Source: an uncultured Prevotella sp. (GTDB lineage: Bacteria; Bacteroidota; Bacteroidia; Bacteroidales; Bacteroidaceae). From it: DNA of 64,000 nucleotides. The stretch is from assembly GCA_944320235.1 (NCBI GenBank), contig CALUGQ010000033.1, forward strand, positions 1-64,000, given 5' to 3'. Positions 14,820-24,023 of the stretch are shown piece after piece; the first letter of the stretch is position 1; the number at the start of each line of letters is the position of its first letter. Position numbers and translations under genes: made by a program. The notes beneath the pieces are model-generated. The model saw only the letters and a list, made by a program, of their open reading frames with translations. It made no database searches and was not told where the DNA came from.

Positions 14820-16217
14820 TCATTGAAAAGTTACGACAGTTACAGGGCGGAGGAGTGTGTTGGAATTTAATTGTGTATTTTCTGTTCCAGCTTTACTATT
14901 AAATGAAAAACTGGATATTTCCCCTGCATTCATCATAAAATAATAATCACTGTTTCCAGCTAAGATAAGTTGCTTTCCATTGTTATAAAAATTATCTTGT
15001 ATATTTGTAAAGTTTTCCGCAATATACTTCATTTCCTCTATTGTTGGCAATCTCCAACCTTCTATGCCTGAATCTGCAGTAAGTTCTGCAATAGCAGCGT
15101 CAACTGCTGTGCGCACGGCATCTTGATCGTTTGGAACAGAAATTTCTCTATCTATGACGTTATCCGCCTCTTCGGTAGTCATCAGGGTGACGTTGGTTTT
15201 TCCATTAGAACTTTCAGACTTAAGTACGTAATACTTATCTTGATAGAAAGAACCTACTTCCGGGGCAGTTTCAGAAATTACGGGATTGTCTTCTTCGCCG
15301 TCTGGGGTAATATCATCGGGTGATATTGGTTCACTCCCATTTTCATCGAAGTCGAATGTGATTTCCTCTTCACCTGCCCATTCTGCACCACTGATTGTGC
15401 CGGAGAGTTCTACTCCGATGCGTTCTGAATATGTGCCGTTGATTTTAATTTTGTAGTTAGCTTTTAGCTCATCGCTGCAAGTGTATGAATAGCTTTTTAT
15501 TTGGTCTCCATTGTCAGTCATGTTTACCGTTATTGTTGCACTTCCTGATGTAGGTGGCAACAGGTATATGCCCTCGGCGTTTTTCCATACTTTTGTATTT
15601 TCTTCTTCCGTCAAAGTTATTTCTTGTGGACCGGCTTCTTCTGCGTATGAACCGTTGATAAGCAGACTCTCATATAGTGGTGCAATTGTAACCGTTACGG
15701 CTTTGATATATGTTGGCACATTTTTAATGGCAATGTCTTGTATAAGCATCACCTTGCGTTGCAAGGTCAGTGTCAAAGTATTTTCACCTCCATCTGCCAA
15801 TGAGACCATGTTTTCGGCAGTCATGAGGTCTCCGTGCTTTTCACCAATAAGTTTGATTTGGCTTTCAGTTGTTGCTTCTTCTTTTGTTGGCAGCTCGTAT
15901 GTTGTTGCATCTGCCCCGGCAATGGCATACACATTGTATGTACCTTCAAGCAGTTCTACAGATATGTCGGTGCTTTCGTCTGTAATCTGTAGGTATTCGC
16001 TGCATTGCCCCTCTGTGTTGAATATGTATATATTCACCGGGTAACTGACTTTTGGTCCGTTTTCTTGCAGTGCTTCATCTCCAATGCGAGTACGTATATT
16101 CAGCGTACTGTTGGGTTCTTGTTTGCTTGTCTCTTCCATGATTACTTCCTTTGAGCAGGAAGTTACTGCCAGTGCCACTATCGTGGCGAGGGCAATGATT
16201 TTGTTCTGTTTTTTCAT
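14820..16217 (-). CDS. FimB/Mfa2-like fimbrial lipoprotein
   Basis: A 465-residue outer-surface lipoprotein resembling Bacteroidetes type V (FimA/Mfa) pilus anchor and tip proteins. The lipoprotein signal is ATIVALAVTSCSKE with the lipobox Cys at residue 21. Then comes the beta-sandwich pattern of the family: VSYPVNIYIFNTEGQCSEYLQ, STDISVELLEGTYNVYAIAGAD, and TLTLQRKVMLIQDIAIKNVP. Near the C-terminus is a GWRLPTIEEMKYIAENF segment, the hallmark of the C-type-lectin-like Fib_succ_major/Lcl C-terminal domain common in such tip proteins. No FimA/Mfa1 major subunit or FimC-E genes flank it, so it may be an orphan adhesin. A TACCTTTG box (16240-16247) lies just upstream. Confidence 0.75.
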   Translation of the reverse strand: MKKQNKIIALATIVALAVTSCSKEVIMEETSKQEPNSTLNIRTRIGDEALQENGPKVSYPVNIYIFNTEGQCSEYLQITDESTDISVELLEGTYNVYAIAGADATTYELPTKEEATTESQIKLIGEKHGDLMTAENMVSLADGGENTLTLTLQRKVMLIQDIAIKNVPTYIKAVTVTIAPLYESLLINGSYAEEAGPQEITLTEEENTKVWKNAEGIYLLPPTSGSATITVNMTDNGDQIKSYSYTCSDELKANYKIKINGTYSERIGVELSGTISGAEWAGEEEITFDFDENGSEPISPDDITPDGEEDNPVISETAPEVGSFYQDKYYVLKSESSNGKTNVTLMTTEEADNVIDREISVPNDQDAVRTAVDAAIAELTADSGIEGWRLPTIEEMKYIAENFTNIQDNFYNNGKQLILAGNSDYYFMMNAGEISSFSFNSKAGTENTQLNSNTLLRPVTVVTFQ

Positions 16218-16239
16218 CCAGGTGCTTTTTTTAGATATT

Positions 16240-16247
16240 CAAAGGTA
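16240..16247 (-). promoter_or_regulatory. -7 box for the fimbrial lipoprotein gene
   Basis: Minus-strand TACCTTTG, about 22 bp before the ATG at 16217. Upstream is a T/A tract with no recognisable TTTG. Confidence 0.5.
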
Positions 16248-16620
16248 GTAATTTTTTTTTAAAAGTGTTCGTGATTTTTGAATAAAATATCGTTTTCTTA
16301 AATATTTTTTATTTATTTCTAACTAAAAATATTCTTTTGTTCTGTCTATGATAAGAAATAATGATGTTCCTCATCCAACTCTTTACTCCTAACCATAGGC
16401 TTATGGCTGCTTATGCGTTCCTGCCAGTAGGACTGCTTCCCGACTTGTCGATAGCGTAGCGGATACGTCAATACAAGGTGGGAAAGGAGATGATGGCAGG
16501 AATGCATAAGCAGGCGAAGGGTGTGTAAATGAGGCAACATTTGGTCATGAACGATTCTGTGGTTTGTGGTTAATAATTGTATGTTATTGTGATTGTTTGG
16601 GAAATTATGTGGATAAGCAA

Positions 16621-16656
16621 AAAGAGGGTGCATCGGAATTTTGATGCACCCTCTTT
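16621..16656. terminator. Terminator downstream of rpsA
   Basis: A perfect 14-bp stem: AAAGAGGGTGCATC (16621-16634) with GATGCACCCTCTTT (16643-16656), 8-base loop. On the minus strand it is followed by TTGC after a T-rich stem end, about 104 bp past the rpsA stop. The rest of 16248-16759 shows no supported gene; a 95-codon minus-strand frame there is His/Leu-rich without family features. Confidence 0.75.
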
Positions 16657-16759
16657 CAATTATTTGTGGGCATTGATTAAATTCTCCAAACTCGGTTTGG
16701 CTTAATTCTTTCGCCCTGTTTGTATGAATAAAGAATTACTAACTTTGTATGAATTGACA

Positions 16760-18541
16760 TTATTCACCTTTCTCAAGTTTCTCCTTGAGTTGTGCCAATA
16801 CATCAATGTCACCGAGTGTAGTGGCTGCTGGTTGGTTGTCAATTTTTACAGTTTCTTCTTTTTCTTTCTTTGAACGAGCTTTCTTGGCAGCTTTCTTCTC
16901 GTCACGCTGGGCATCTTCAAATGTGCGACTGTGAGATAGGATGATGCGCTTGCTGTCCTTGTTGAATTCTATGACTTTGAAAGGAAGTTCTTCACCCAAT
17001 GCGGCCTGCGTTCCATCTTCCTTGACAAGGTGCTTGGGAGTGGCGAAGCCTTCAACCCCCTTGTCTAAAGAAATGACTGCACCCTTTTCGAGCGACTCTA
17101 TTATTTTTCCTTTGTGTATGCTTCCAACAGTATATATAGTTTCGAAAACATCCCAAGGATTGTCTTCAAGCTGCTTGTGGCCAAGGCTCAAACGACGATT
17201 TTCCTTGTCTATTTCAAGTACTACAACGTCAATGTCGGCACCAACCTGAGTGAATTCTGAAGGATGCTTAACCTTTTTGGTCCAAGAAAGGTCGCTGATA
17301 TGAATCAAGCCATCTACGCCTTCTTCCAGTTCAACAAATACACCGAAGTTGGTGAAGTTGCGAACTTTTGCAGTGTGCTTGCTTCCAACAGGGTATTTAA
17401 CCTCTATTGTCTCCCATGGATCTTCCTTGAGCTGCTTGATGCCAAGGCTCATTTTGCGCTCATCGCGGTCAAGAGTCAAAATGACAGCCTCAACTTCATC
17501 GCCCACTTTCAAGAATTCCTGTGCAGAGCGCAAGTGCTGACTCCACGACATCTCAGATACGTGAATAAGACCTTCTACGCCAGGCTGAATCTCTACAAAT
17601 GCTCCGTAATCAGCGATTACAACGACTTTGCCTTTCACATGGTCGCCCACCTTGAGGTTCGGGTCGAGGGCATCCCATGGATGCGGCGTAAGTTGCTTGA
17701 GTCCGAGGGCTATGCGCTTTTTCTCGTCATCGAAGTCGAGGATGACAACATTGATTTTTTGATCAAGCTCAACAACTTTATGGGGATCGTCAACTCGGCC
17801 CCATGACAAGTCGGTAATATGGATGAGTCCGTCCACACCGCCGAGGTCAACGAATACGCCGTATGTTGTGATGTTCTTGACTGTTCCCTCAAGAACCTGG
17901 CCTTTCTCAAGCTTGGAAATGATTTCTTTCTTTTGTGCCTCGAGTTCTGCTTCAATGAGTGCCTTGTGAGAAACTACGACATTGCGGAACTCTTGATTGA
18001 TCTTCACGACTTTGAACTCCATTGTCTTGCCAACAAATTGGTCGTAGTCGCGTATTGGGTGAACGTCAATCTGGCTTCCAGGCAAGAATGCCTCAATGCC
18101 AAATACGTCAACAATCATGCCGCCTTTGGTACGGCACTTGATGTAGCCTTGGATGACCTCTTGGTTGTCGAGTGCAGCGTTGATGCGCTCCCAGCTCTTG
18201 CTTAAGCGGGCTTTCTTGTGTGAAAGAATCAGCTGGCCTTTTTTGTCTTCCTGGTTCTCTACATAAACCTCGACAATATCACCTACCTTAAGATCCGGGT
18301 TGTAACGGAATTCGCTTGCAGGGATGATACCGTCACTCTTGTAGCCAATTTTGACAATCACTTCTTTCTTGTCGAGGGCAACAACCGTTCCTTCAACCAC
18401 TTGATGTTCGCTTACTTTGTTCAATGTTTCATCGTAAGCCTTGTCAAGCTCTTCTTTGCTGATGTTGACTTGTGAGCCATTCTCAAACTCCTCCCAATTG
18501 AAGTCATCTAATGGCTTGACGTTTTTTGTTAATTCTGACAT
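16760..18541 (-). CDS. rpsA: 30S ribosomal protein S1
   Basis: RNA-binding protein that brings mRNA to the 30S subunit; especially relevant in Bacteroidetes, which rarely use Shine-Dalgarno sites. 593 residues with six S1 (OB-fold) repeats. They are seen as recurring blocks: GTVVALDKKEVIVKIGYKSDG, GYIKCRTKGGMIVDVFG, GTVKNITTYGVFVDLGGVDGLIHITDLSW, GKVVVIADYGAFVEIQPGVEGLIHVSEMSW, AKVRNFTNFGVFVELEEGVDGLIHISDLSW and GKIIESLEKGAVISLDKGVEGF. An acidic/basic C-terminal tail follows. The first two repeats are the most divergent, as usual (ribosome-binding). Its own promoter sits 60 bp upstream. Confidence 0.97.
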   Translation of the reverse strand: MSELTKNVKPLDDFNWEEFENGSQVNISKEELDKAYDETLNKVSEHQVVEGTVVALDKKEVIVKIGYKSDGIIPASEFRYNPDLKVGDIVEVYVENQEDKKGQLILSHKKARLSKSWERINAALDNQEVIQGYIKCRTKGGMIVDVFGIEAFLPGSQIDVHPIRDYDQFVGKTMEFKVVKINQEFRNVVVSHKALIEAELEAQKKEIISKLEKGQVLEGTVKNITTYGVFVDLGGVDGLIHITDLSWGRVDDPHKVVELDQKINVVILDFDDEKKRIALGLKQLTPHPWDALDPNLKVGDHVKGKVVVIADYGAFVEIQPGVEGLIHVSEMSWSQHLRSAQEFLKVGDEVEAVILTLDRDERKMSLGIKQLKEDPWETIEVKYPVGSKHTAKVRNFTNFGVFVELEEGVDGLIHISDLSWTKKVKHPSEFTQVGADIDVVVLEIDKENRRLSLGHKQLEDNPWDVFETIYTVGSIHKGKIIESLEKGAVISLDKGVEGFATPKHLVKEDGTQAALGEELPFKVIEFNKDSKRIILSHSRTFEDAQRDEKKAAKKARSKKEKEETVKIDNQPAATTLGDIDVLAQLKEKLEKGE

Positions 18542-18601
18542 AAATATAAATTAAAAATTTAATTAATAAAGTTAGACTTTATGTGAATTTAAAATCGCCT
18601 G

Positions 18602-18609
18602 CAAAGATA
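18602..18609 (-). promoter_or_regulatory. -7 box of the rpsA promoter
   Basis: Minus-strand TATCTTTG, perfect TAnnTTTG, giving a leader of about 54 nt to the ATG at 18541. The -33 region lacks a clear TTTG. Confidence 0.65.
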
Positions 18610-18704
18610 CCTTTATTTTATGATATCTATAGGTTCAACTATAAAAACAAGTGCTTTTTTATGTTTTTTTAATGTATCGATAGCAGGTGGGTAATCTATT
18701 TTAT

Positions 18705-19002
18705 GTGAATATCCGCAATCTGCCCATGCATGTAAAAGCTCAGCTAATGACAGCCGCCATTTCCTCAGTGTTCCGTATGCGCATATCCGCGCCATGAAAC
18801 CGCCTGTTTCGCGTTGCGACATGGCCTGTTTCATCCGCCAAAACGGTCCGTTCCAGAACGCTAAACAGCATATTTTGCAACTCATTGAAGGTCAGGTGAT
18901 TGATAAAGATGTCCTTTACGGATGGCATTGGCATAAAAAGTCAATGGCTGTACGTACCCATAGGCGTGCATAGGGTGTATGGGCTGTTTGTGGATATTCA
19001 TT
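18705..19002 (+). repeat. ~295-bp dispersed element, copy A
   Basis: Begins GTGAATATCCGCAATCTGCCC and ends with the imperfect inverse (GGGCTGTTTGTGGATATTC), giving terminal inverted repeats of about 21-25 bp. The interior shares the run ATGAAACCGCCTGTTTCGCG and CATCCGCCAAAACGG with copies at 34.0 and 50.7 kb. TATTTTAT flanks both sides (18697-18704 and 19003-19010), a candidate 8-bp target duplication; the right-hand one overlaps the last codons of tamB. The plus-strand frame from 18797 to 18973 is open (MKPPVSRCDMACFIRQNG...). No transposase is encoded. Confidence 0.75.
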
Positions 19003-22000
19003 TATTTTATTTGCTTTTTCTTTCGCTTTATATTCATTAGATCCCAGAAGCCATTGAAGTCTTTTTTCATGATGATTCCTATGCCTTGGGTGTTTAAGCT
19101 TGACTTTGTGAAATATCTATCGTTGGTTTGGTTGTACACTTTTATTGCTAAGTTCCCATTGGGTTTTAATAAATATCGTATGTCAAAGTCTCCGATGAAG
19201 CTTGTGTTCGTCGTATTAGCGTTGTCTCTGTATCCAAATTGTCCGTTAATCAGCAGACGATTATTAAGCAAGCTTCCACTTAGCAAACCTTCATATTCTG
19301 CATTGTTCCAGCCTTCGTCTCCTGTTGATATGTTGGCTCCGAAGTTCCAGTTGTTACTTTTAATGACCGAGTTGAGCACACTGTTGATTTGGGTTGATAT
19401 AGTTCCAGACAACAAACTTTGCATAGCAAGTGATGTTTGATTCTGTTGCCCTTCGCCTTGAGAAGCTGCGTTGTTTTCGCGCTGTGGATAAAAGCGGCCG
19501 ATGCCTAGTAGATACAGCACCTGTTGATTCATTTCGTCTTCACTGTTGATGATGCTGCGTATCATTTGTTTTTCGTCGCTGCTTATCGTGGGCATATCTA
19601 GGTCGAATGTTATAGTCGGCTTTTGAGGCTGTCCGCCAATGTTCATTAAGCAATTGACGCGAATTGTATTGTTGCTGAAGCTGTTGCCCACGTTTAGGTC
19701 AGAAAGAGAAACGCTGTTTACCGTATGTACGGCTTGCAAATCCAGCTCTGCATTATAAGGGTTGCCCCTGAATGTAATTGAACTGCCTTCATTGAAAATG
19801 AAATTCTTCTTTATAATGTCCTGGATGGTTATTCCGTATGTACCATGACTTACTGTATATGTGCCAAACATACTGAAACTGCCTTTGTTAAAATACGTGG
19901 CTCGTAGTGTTCCTGTTCCATTCAGTGTTATATAGTCATTGGTCCGGCTGTCCATCAGCAATTTCAAAGTAATGTCAGGCGTACAATTCAATAGAAAGTT
20001 GATATGAGTGTCAGATGGCTGGTCTTCTGTTTGCGCTTCTGGCATGTCACTATCTTTGCTTTTGATGGAGTCCTTGCTGCTTGGGCTGTTCCATTTGATG
20101 AAAGCCTGGTCTGCCACTGCGTCAGGGGTAGATACATTGTATGTGAATGTTGAGTTTTTGAGGGGCGTTATGTCTATGTTTATGTTTACGTCACCTTTTC
20201 CCCCATGTATGCCAACATCCCCAGCTGCGTAGACTGTTCCACAGAAAGTGTTGTCGCCAAAATCTTGGAAGTCGTAGCCTAGGATGTTTTCAGTTTTTAC
20301 ATATATGTCGTACGACAAGTCTTTTAAATAATTATGGTGTATGCCGCCGCTTATAGTCGCTTCATTGTCATATATGTCGAAAATAGGGGCATTGAGGAAT
20401 TTTATTTCATTTGGAACAAAGGCAATGGTGTCGTTGCGTAGGTAGTATTTGCAGTTTGTGGGTGTTATCTTTGCTTCGCCGTTTACCGCCATTTTGCCGA
20501 TGAGGTTTATTTTTTTCAATGGGCCCACTACGTTAATGCTTCCATGTGCTTGTCCTTTCACGTCGTCCATGAAACTTTCAGTGAACGATTCTATGAAGTC
20601 GATGTGCGTTCCCTCTGCTTTTATACCGAGGTCAATGTATTTTCGGGCAGGTGATACATATCCATTTATGAAAGTCATGGCATCAGGGCCGTCGTTAGCG
20701 ATGGCGTTTATGTCGATTTGCTTGTCAGTTTTGTTCCAGTTAACGTTTGCATTAAGCGTCCCCATTCTTCCGCATTCAAACATGAAGTTGCTAACTTTAA
20801 TTTTGCCGGATGCAGTAGGAGTGCCAAAGGGAGCTGTTATGAATGCCCTGCCATCTGCCTGTCCGCTGAATTCAACAGAGTGAAAGTTTACTAAGTCCAA
20901 CACATAACTGACATCAAATCCTTTCATGTCGACTATGAGCGAATCTTTTGGGTCGGAGGTTGCTTTGCCGTTTATCATTATGTGCTGTGTGCCATGCTTT
21001 ATTGTAAAATTGTTAATTCCAATGTTTTTGGGTGTATATACTATTTGTGCAGGCATCACATCCCATATAACATCGTCAATGTTGATGTGCGATGGCAAAA
21101 CCTTGATTGCGGCTACTTGAGTTCCATTGTTGTTGCGGTAGAAACGTGATTCAGCGTTTAACTCACCGCTGAAGCTTTTTGTGGAATTATTGTTCCATGA
21201 TAGTGATGTTGATAGTTTGTTGTTAATGGCATGACTTTCGCTTTTCAGCTTCATTTGGTTTCCATTGTCAGAAACACGGGTTACGTCTACATTGCATGAC
21301 AAAGTGTCGTTTGAAGACTTGACATTGATTGAGCCGTTTTTATATCCAACTCCATCATAATCAAAATGGTCGACTCTACAATCCAAGGCGATGTCACGTC
21401 GGCTATCATTTACTCTGGCGTACATGATTACTGGGCTTTGGACTAATAGTGGGATTCCCAATAATTTGTCTAGCCATTCCGTGTTGTTAATATTAAGAGA
21501 TATTTCGAACTCGTTGTCAGTCATTTCTTTTGACGGAGGCAATCCTGGCAGGGTGGGGAGTTTTTCCCCAATGAAATTTATGAAACTTTGCCCAAGGGTT
21601 TTGTATGAGAATATTCCAGATAACTCTGCTTTGCCAAAGTCACCGTTAACTACGAGGTAGTGTGTGTTGCCGTTATATCCCGATTCTAGATTTACATTCT
21701 TTATTTCAAATGCATCTTCTGGCATTTGCATGACCATATTGGTGATGCCTATGCTGCCTTGCATGTCGTTTAAGTTGCTTCCCTTTAAATCAGCCACAAT
21801 GTTACCTTGGAAATCAGCATCCCCCCATTTTTCTGCAATGTTTATGGCCTTAGGCTTTAGGTGGTTTATTGAAGCCTTGATTGTTACATATGAACGATCG
21901 GCATTATTCTGAAAGCTACCATCCATGTTGAAATCCAAGTTTGGGTCGGATGCCTTAATTTTTCCTGTTATCTTGTTGTTTTTTGATATGACATCAAGTG

Positions 22001-23414
22001 ATATGTTGCTGTATTTGTAGTTGTTATAATCAAAGTCATTAATATGTCCTTTAATGTCGGCTTGTGATATTTTACCTGAGGAAATTCTTCCTTGGCCAAC
22101 AATGTCGGCAGACAATGTTCCGAACTTGTTGTTTTCGAAGAGTTTATTTATATTTATTGATTTCGTGTTTAGATTACATGAAAAAACATTGTTTTTCGAT
22201 AATGAGTAATATAGGTCTGCATCGCCAGCGTCTGATTTTATTTCACAGTTTGCTGTGAACTTCCGGCTTTCAGATGAACCGACAATGCCACTGATTTTGA
22301 TTTCATTGATGTTTTCTACGGCTTTGACTAATTGGGGATTTTCAGTTCCAATCGCTTTCATGACATCAGAAATGGTCTTTCCTGAAGTCATCATGTTGTT
22401 GATGTTTGCATACCACAGCGGAGATTTTGCGTTTCGCCTTATCCATCCGTCGGAATTTAGAACTGTTGTATTGTCTGTGGTCTTGATTTCCATTCGAGGG
22501 ACCCGAATGCCGGTACTGGTGCCGGAGAATTTAACAGTAAGCAGGATAGTTTGCCCAATGTTTCCAAGTGATGGAGCAAGCCATGAAAAGTCTGATGTAG
22601 AAATCTTCGACTCGTCAACCATGCCTGAATATTGTAATGTGGCAAGTATGGGTTTCTGTTCTTTTGATTTGTATGATGCCGAAGCCTCGTTCAAGACTAT
22701 GTGTGTGTGGGGCATTTCAAGGCTGAATTCGTTGAGTTTGCAGAAATTCTTTCCTGCTTCTAGTCTTAGCGAAAGCTTGTCAATCTGCATTCCAGACTGT
22801 TCTTTGAATGCTATTTTCTTGATGTTTACATTGAGGCTGTCTTTGTTGAGTGCTTTCAATATTATGTGGCAGCTTATGCCGTCAATGTTTAGGTGTTTGG
22901 GATTCAGCTTTCCTTTTGTAGTGGCAGCATCGAGTTGGTCGTATGTCACACTACAGTGCCTCATTATAAAAGAATTTACCCTTAAGTCTAAGGAGGTGTT
23001 GTTTGATGGCTCTTTTGATGCAAGCGAATCTAAGATGAATTGATAGTTTGCTTCTCTGTCTGCAGATTGCCTGTATAACTTTAAATGCGTGCCGAACATC
23101 TGTGCAGAAGATATGGAAATTTTCCCTTCTGCAAGTGGAGCGATGTCTATTTTTGCTGTCAGTCTGGCCGCCTTGACCATTTCATGTCCAGCTTTGTCTT
23201 TGATTGAAAGGTCGTCAATGATTATTCTGTTAAGCAGACCTAGGTCTATCCGTCCGATTGTGACATCTGTGCCAAGCTTTTCAGCAATAATCATTGATAC
23301 TTGCGTACCTAGCTGGCTTTGTATGGCAGGGAATTGCACGAGTAGCATCAGTGTAGCATATAGGCCAATTACGGCCCATATCATAATGCTTACTATATGC
23401 TTCAGTGCTTTCAA
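19002..23414 (-). CDS. tamB: TamB-like translocation and assembly module protein
   Basis: A 1470-residue envelope protein of the TamB/AsmA superfamily, anchored in the inner membrane and spanning the periplasm as a long beta-taco that is thought to move phospholipids or help outer-membrane protein assembly. The N-terminal signal anchor is HIVSIMIWAVIGLYATLMLLVQF. The long middle is AsmA-like beta repeats (e.g. IDNFTIKHGTQHIMINGKATSDP-type strands). The DUF490/TamB C-terminal domain is clear in the last ~350 residues (LRATYFNKGSFSMFGTYTVSHGTYGITIQDII, ITFRGNPYNAELDLQAVHTVN, GLLSGSLLNNRLLINGQFGYRDN). The only in-frame start that fits is TTG at 23412-23414. The stop codon abuts repeat copy A. 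No TamA/BamA homologue is adjacent. Confidence 0.9.
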   Translation of the reverse strand: MKALKHIVSIMIWAVIGLYATLMLLVQFPAIQSQLGTQVSMIIAEKLGTDVTIGRIDLGLLNRIIIDDLSIKDKAGHEMVKAARLTAKIDIAPLAEGKISISSAQMFGTHLKLYRQSADREANYQFILDSLASKEPSNNTSLDLRVNSFIMRHCSVTYDQLDAATTKGKLNPKHLNIDGISCHIILKALNKDSLNVNIKKIAFKEQSGMQIDKLSLRLEAGKNFCKLNEFSLEMPHTHIVLNEASASYKSKEQKPILATLQYSGMVDESKISTSDFSWLAPSLGNIGQTILLTVKFSGTSTGIRVPRMEIKTTDNTTVLNSDGWIRRNAKSPLWYANINNMMTSGKTISDVMKAIGTENPQLVKAVENINEIKISGIVGSSESRKFTANCEIKSDAGDADLYYSLSKNNVFSCNLNTKSININKLFENNKFGTLSADIVGQGRISSGKISQADIKGHINDFDYNNYKYSNISLDVISKNNKITGKIKASDPNLDFNMDGSFQNNADRSYVTIKASINHLKPKAINIAEKWGDADFQGNIVADLKGSNLNDMQGSIGITNMVMQMPEDAFEIKNVNLESGYNGNTHYLVVNGDFGKAELSGIFSYKTLGQSFINFIGEKLPTLPGLPPSKEMTDNEFEISLNINNTEWLDKLLGIPLLVQSPVIMYARVNDSRRDIALDCRVDHFDYDGVGYKNGSINVKSSNDTLSCNVDVTRVSDNGNQMKLKSESHAINNKLSTSLSWNNNSTKSFSGELNAESRFYRNNNGTQVAAIKVLPSHINIDDVIWDVMPAQIVYTPKNIGINNFTIKHGTQHIMINGKATSDPKDSLIVDMKGFDVSYVLDLVNFHSVEFSGQADGRAFITAPFGTPTASGKIKVSNFMFECGRMGTLNANVNWNKTDKQIDINAIANDGPDAMTFINGYVSPARKYIDLGIKAEGTHIDFIESFTESFMDDVKGQAHGSINVVGPLKKINLIGKMAVNGEAKITPTNCKYYLRNDTIAFVPNEIKFLNAPIFDIYDNEATISGGIHHNYLKDLSYDIYVKTENILGYDFQDFGDNTFCGTVYAAGDVGIHGGKGDVNINIDITPLKNSTFTYNVSTPDAVADQAFIKWNSPSSKDSIKSKDSDMPEAQTEDQPSDTHINFLLNCTPDITLKLLMDSRTNDYITLNGTGTLRATYFNKGSFSMFGTYTVSHGTYGITIQDIIKKNFIFNEGSSITFRGNPYNAELDLQAVHTVNSVSLSDLNVGNSFSNNTIRVNCLMNIGGQPQKPTITFDLDMPTISSDEKQMIRSIINSEDEMNQQVLYLLGIGRFYPQRENNAASQGEGQQNQTSLAMQSLLSGTISTQINSVLNSVIKSNNWNFGANISTGDEGWNNAEYEGLLSGSLLNNRLLINGQFGYRDNANTTNTSFIGDFDIRYLLKPNGNLAIKVYNQTNDRYFTKSSLNTQGIGIIMKKDFNGFWDLMNIKRKKKQIK

Positions 23415-23464
23415 TTTTGCTGATGTTTTAACTGAATGTCAACGGCGATGGCATTTGTTGTGCG

Positions 23465-23472
23465 CAAAGTTA
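23465..23472 (-). promoter_or_regulatory. -7 box for tamB
   Basis: Minus-strand TAACTTTG. Implied transcription start near 23458, which leaves a 44-nt leader to the TTG start codon and rules out start codons further upstream. Confidence 0.6.
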
Positions 23473-23983
23473 CGCATAATTTATTTCTTCCTCGAAATTT
23501 TATGTCTTTTTGTTATGGATATTAATTCTATTTTATATTATGAGTTTCACTGAGTGAGGAGAAACCGGCCACAGGCTTTTTGTCAAAACAGCAACAATGT
23601 TGTTGATTTGTGAAAAATTCAATCCTATTTGGTAATTACCATGTAAGTATTTGTTATCCATGATGTTATCATTGATTTATTATTGTATTGCTAAAATGGC
23701 GCGTTTGAGGCAATGGTAATGCCAGTCTTGCCCTCCAAAAAATAAAAAATAATTTACCAAAGTGCTTATGGCCGCTTTGTGTTTGCATTTTATTTTTTTG
23801 TGAAAATAGTTTGTTTTGTTGTTATTGAGCTTCTATTTCTTTGTTTCTAGTTCGGCTGCCAAGAATTTGTTGCTTGGTATGTTGTTTTCATAGTCAAATA
23901 CCGCGTATAGGCGATTCCAATTGGACAGATGGTATGACCACGAGGTTAAAATCACGTTAAAACTGTTCTTTTTTGTTTTGTGT
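23473..23983. other. Divergent intergenic region, no gene seen
   Basis: AT-rich DNA between tamB (minus) and nhaD (plus). It contains a perfect 10-bp palindrome GGTAATTACC at 23631-23640 and several T-runs, but no open frame or RNA signature I can support. Confidence 0.5.
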
Positions 23984-24015
23984 TTTGTGGAAATGAATAA
24001 AGATTCGTATCTTTG
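23984..24015 (+). promoter_or_regulatory. Promoter of nhaD
   Basis: TTTG (23984-23987), a 20-bp spacer, TATCTTTG (24008-24015): full consensus. The expected transcription start (about 24019-24020) is only a few bases before the first ATG at 24024. Confidence 0.8.
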
Positions 24016-24023
24016 TAGCGATA

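Noticed and set aside
16346-16633. 95-codon minus-strand open frame
   Set aside because: His/Leu-rich, low-complexity translation, no promoter box, and it overlaps the strong rpsA terminator; likely chance.
18613-18934. Minus-strand open frames of 64-90 codons across repeat copy A as genes
   Set aside because: They run through the dispersed element and are not preserved in copies B and C; the shared frame is the plus-strand one.
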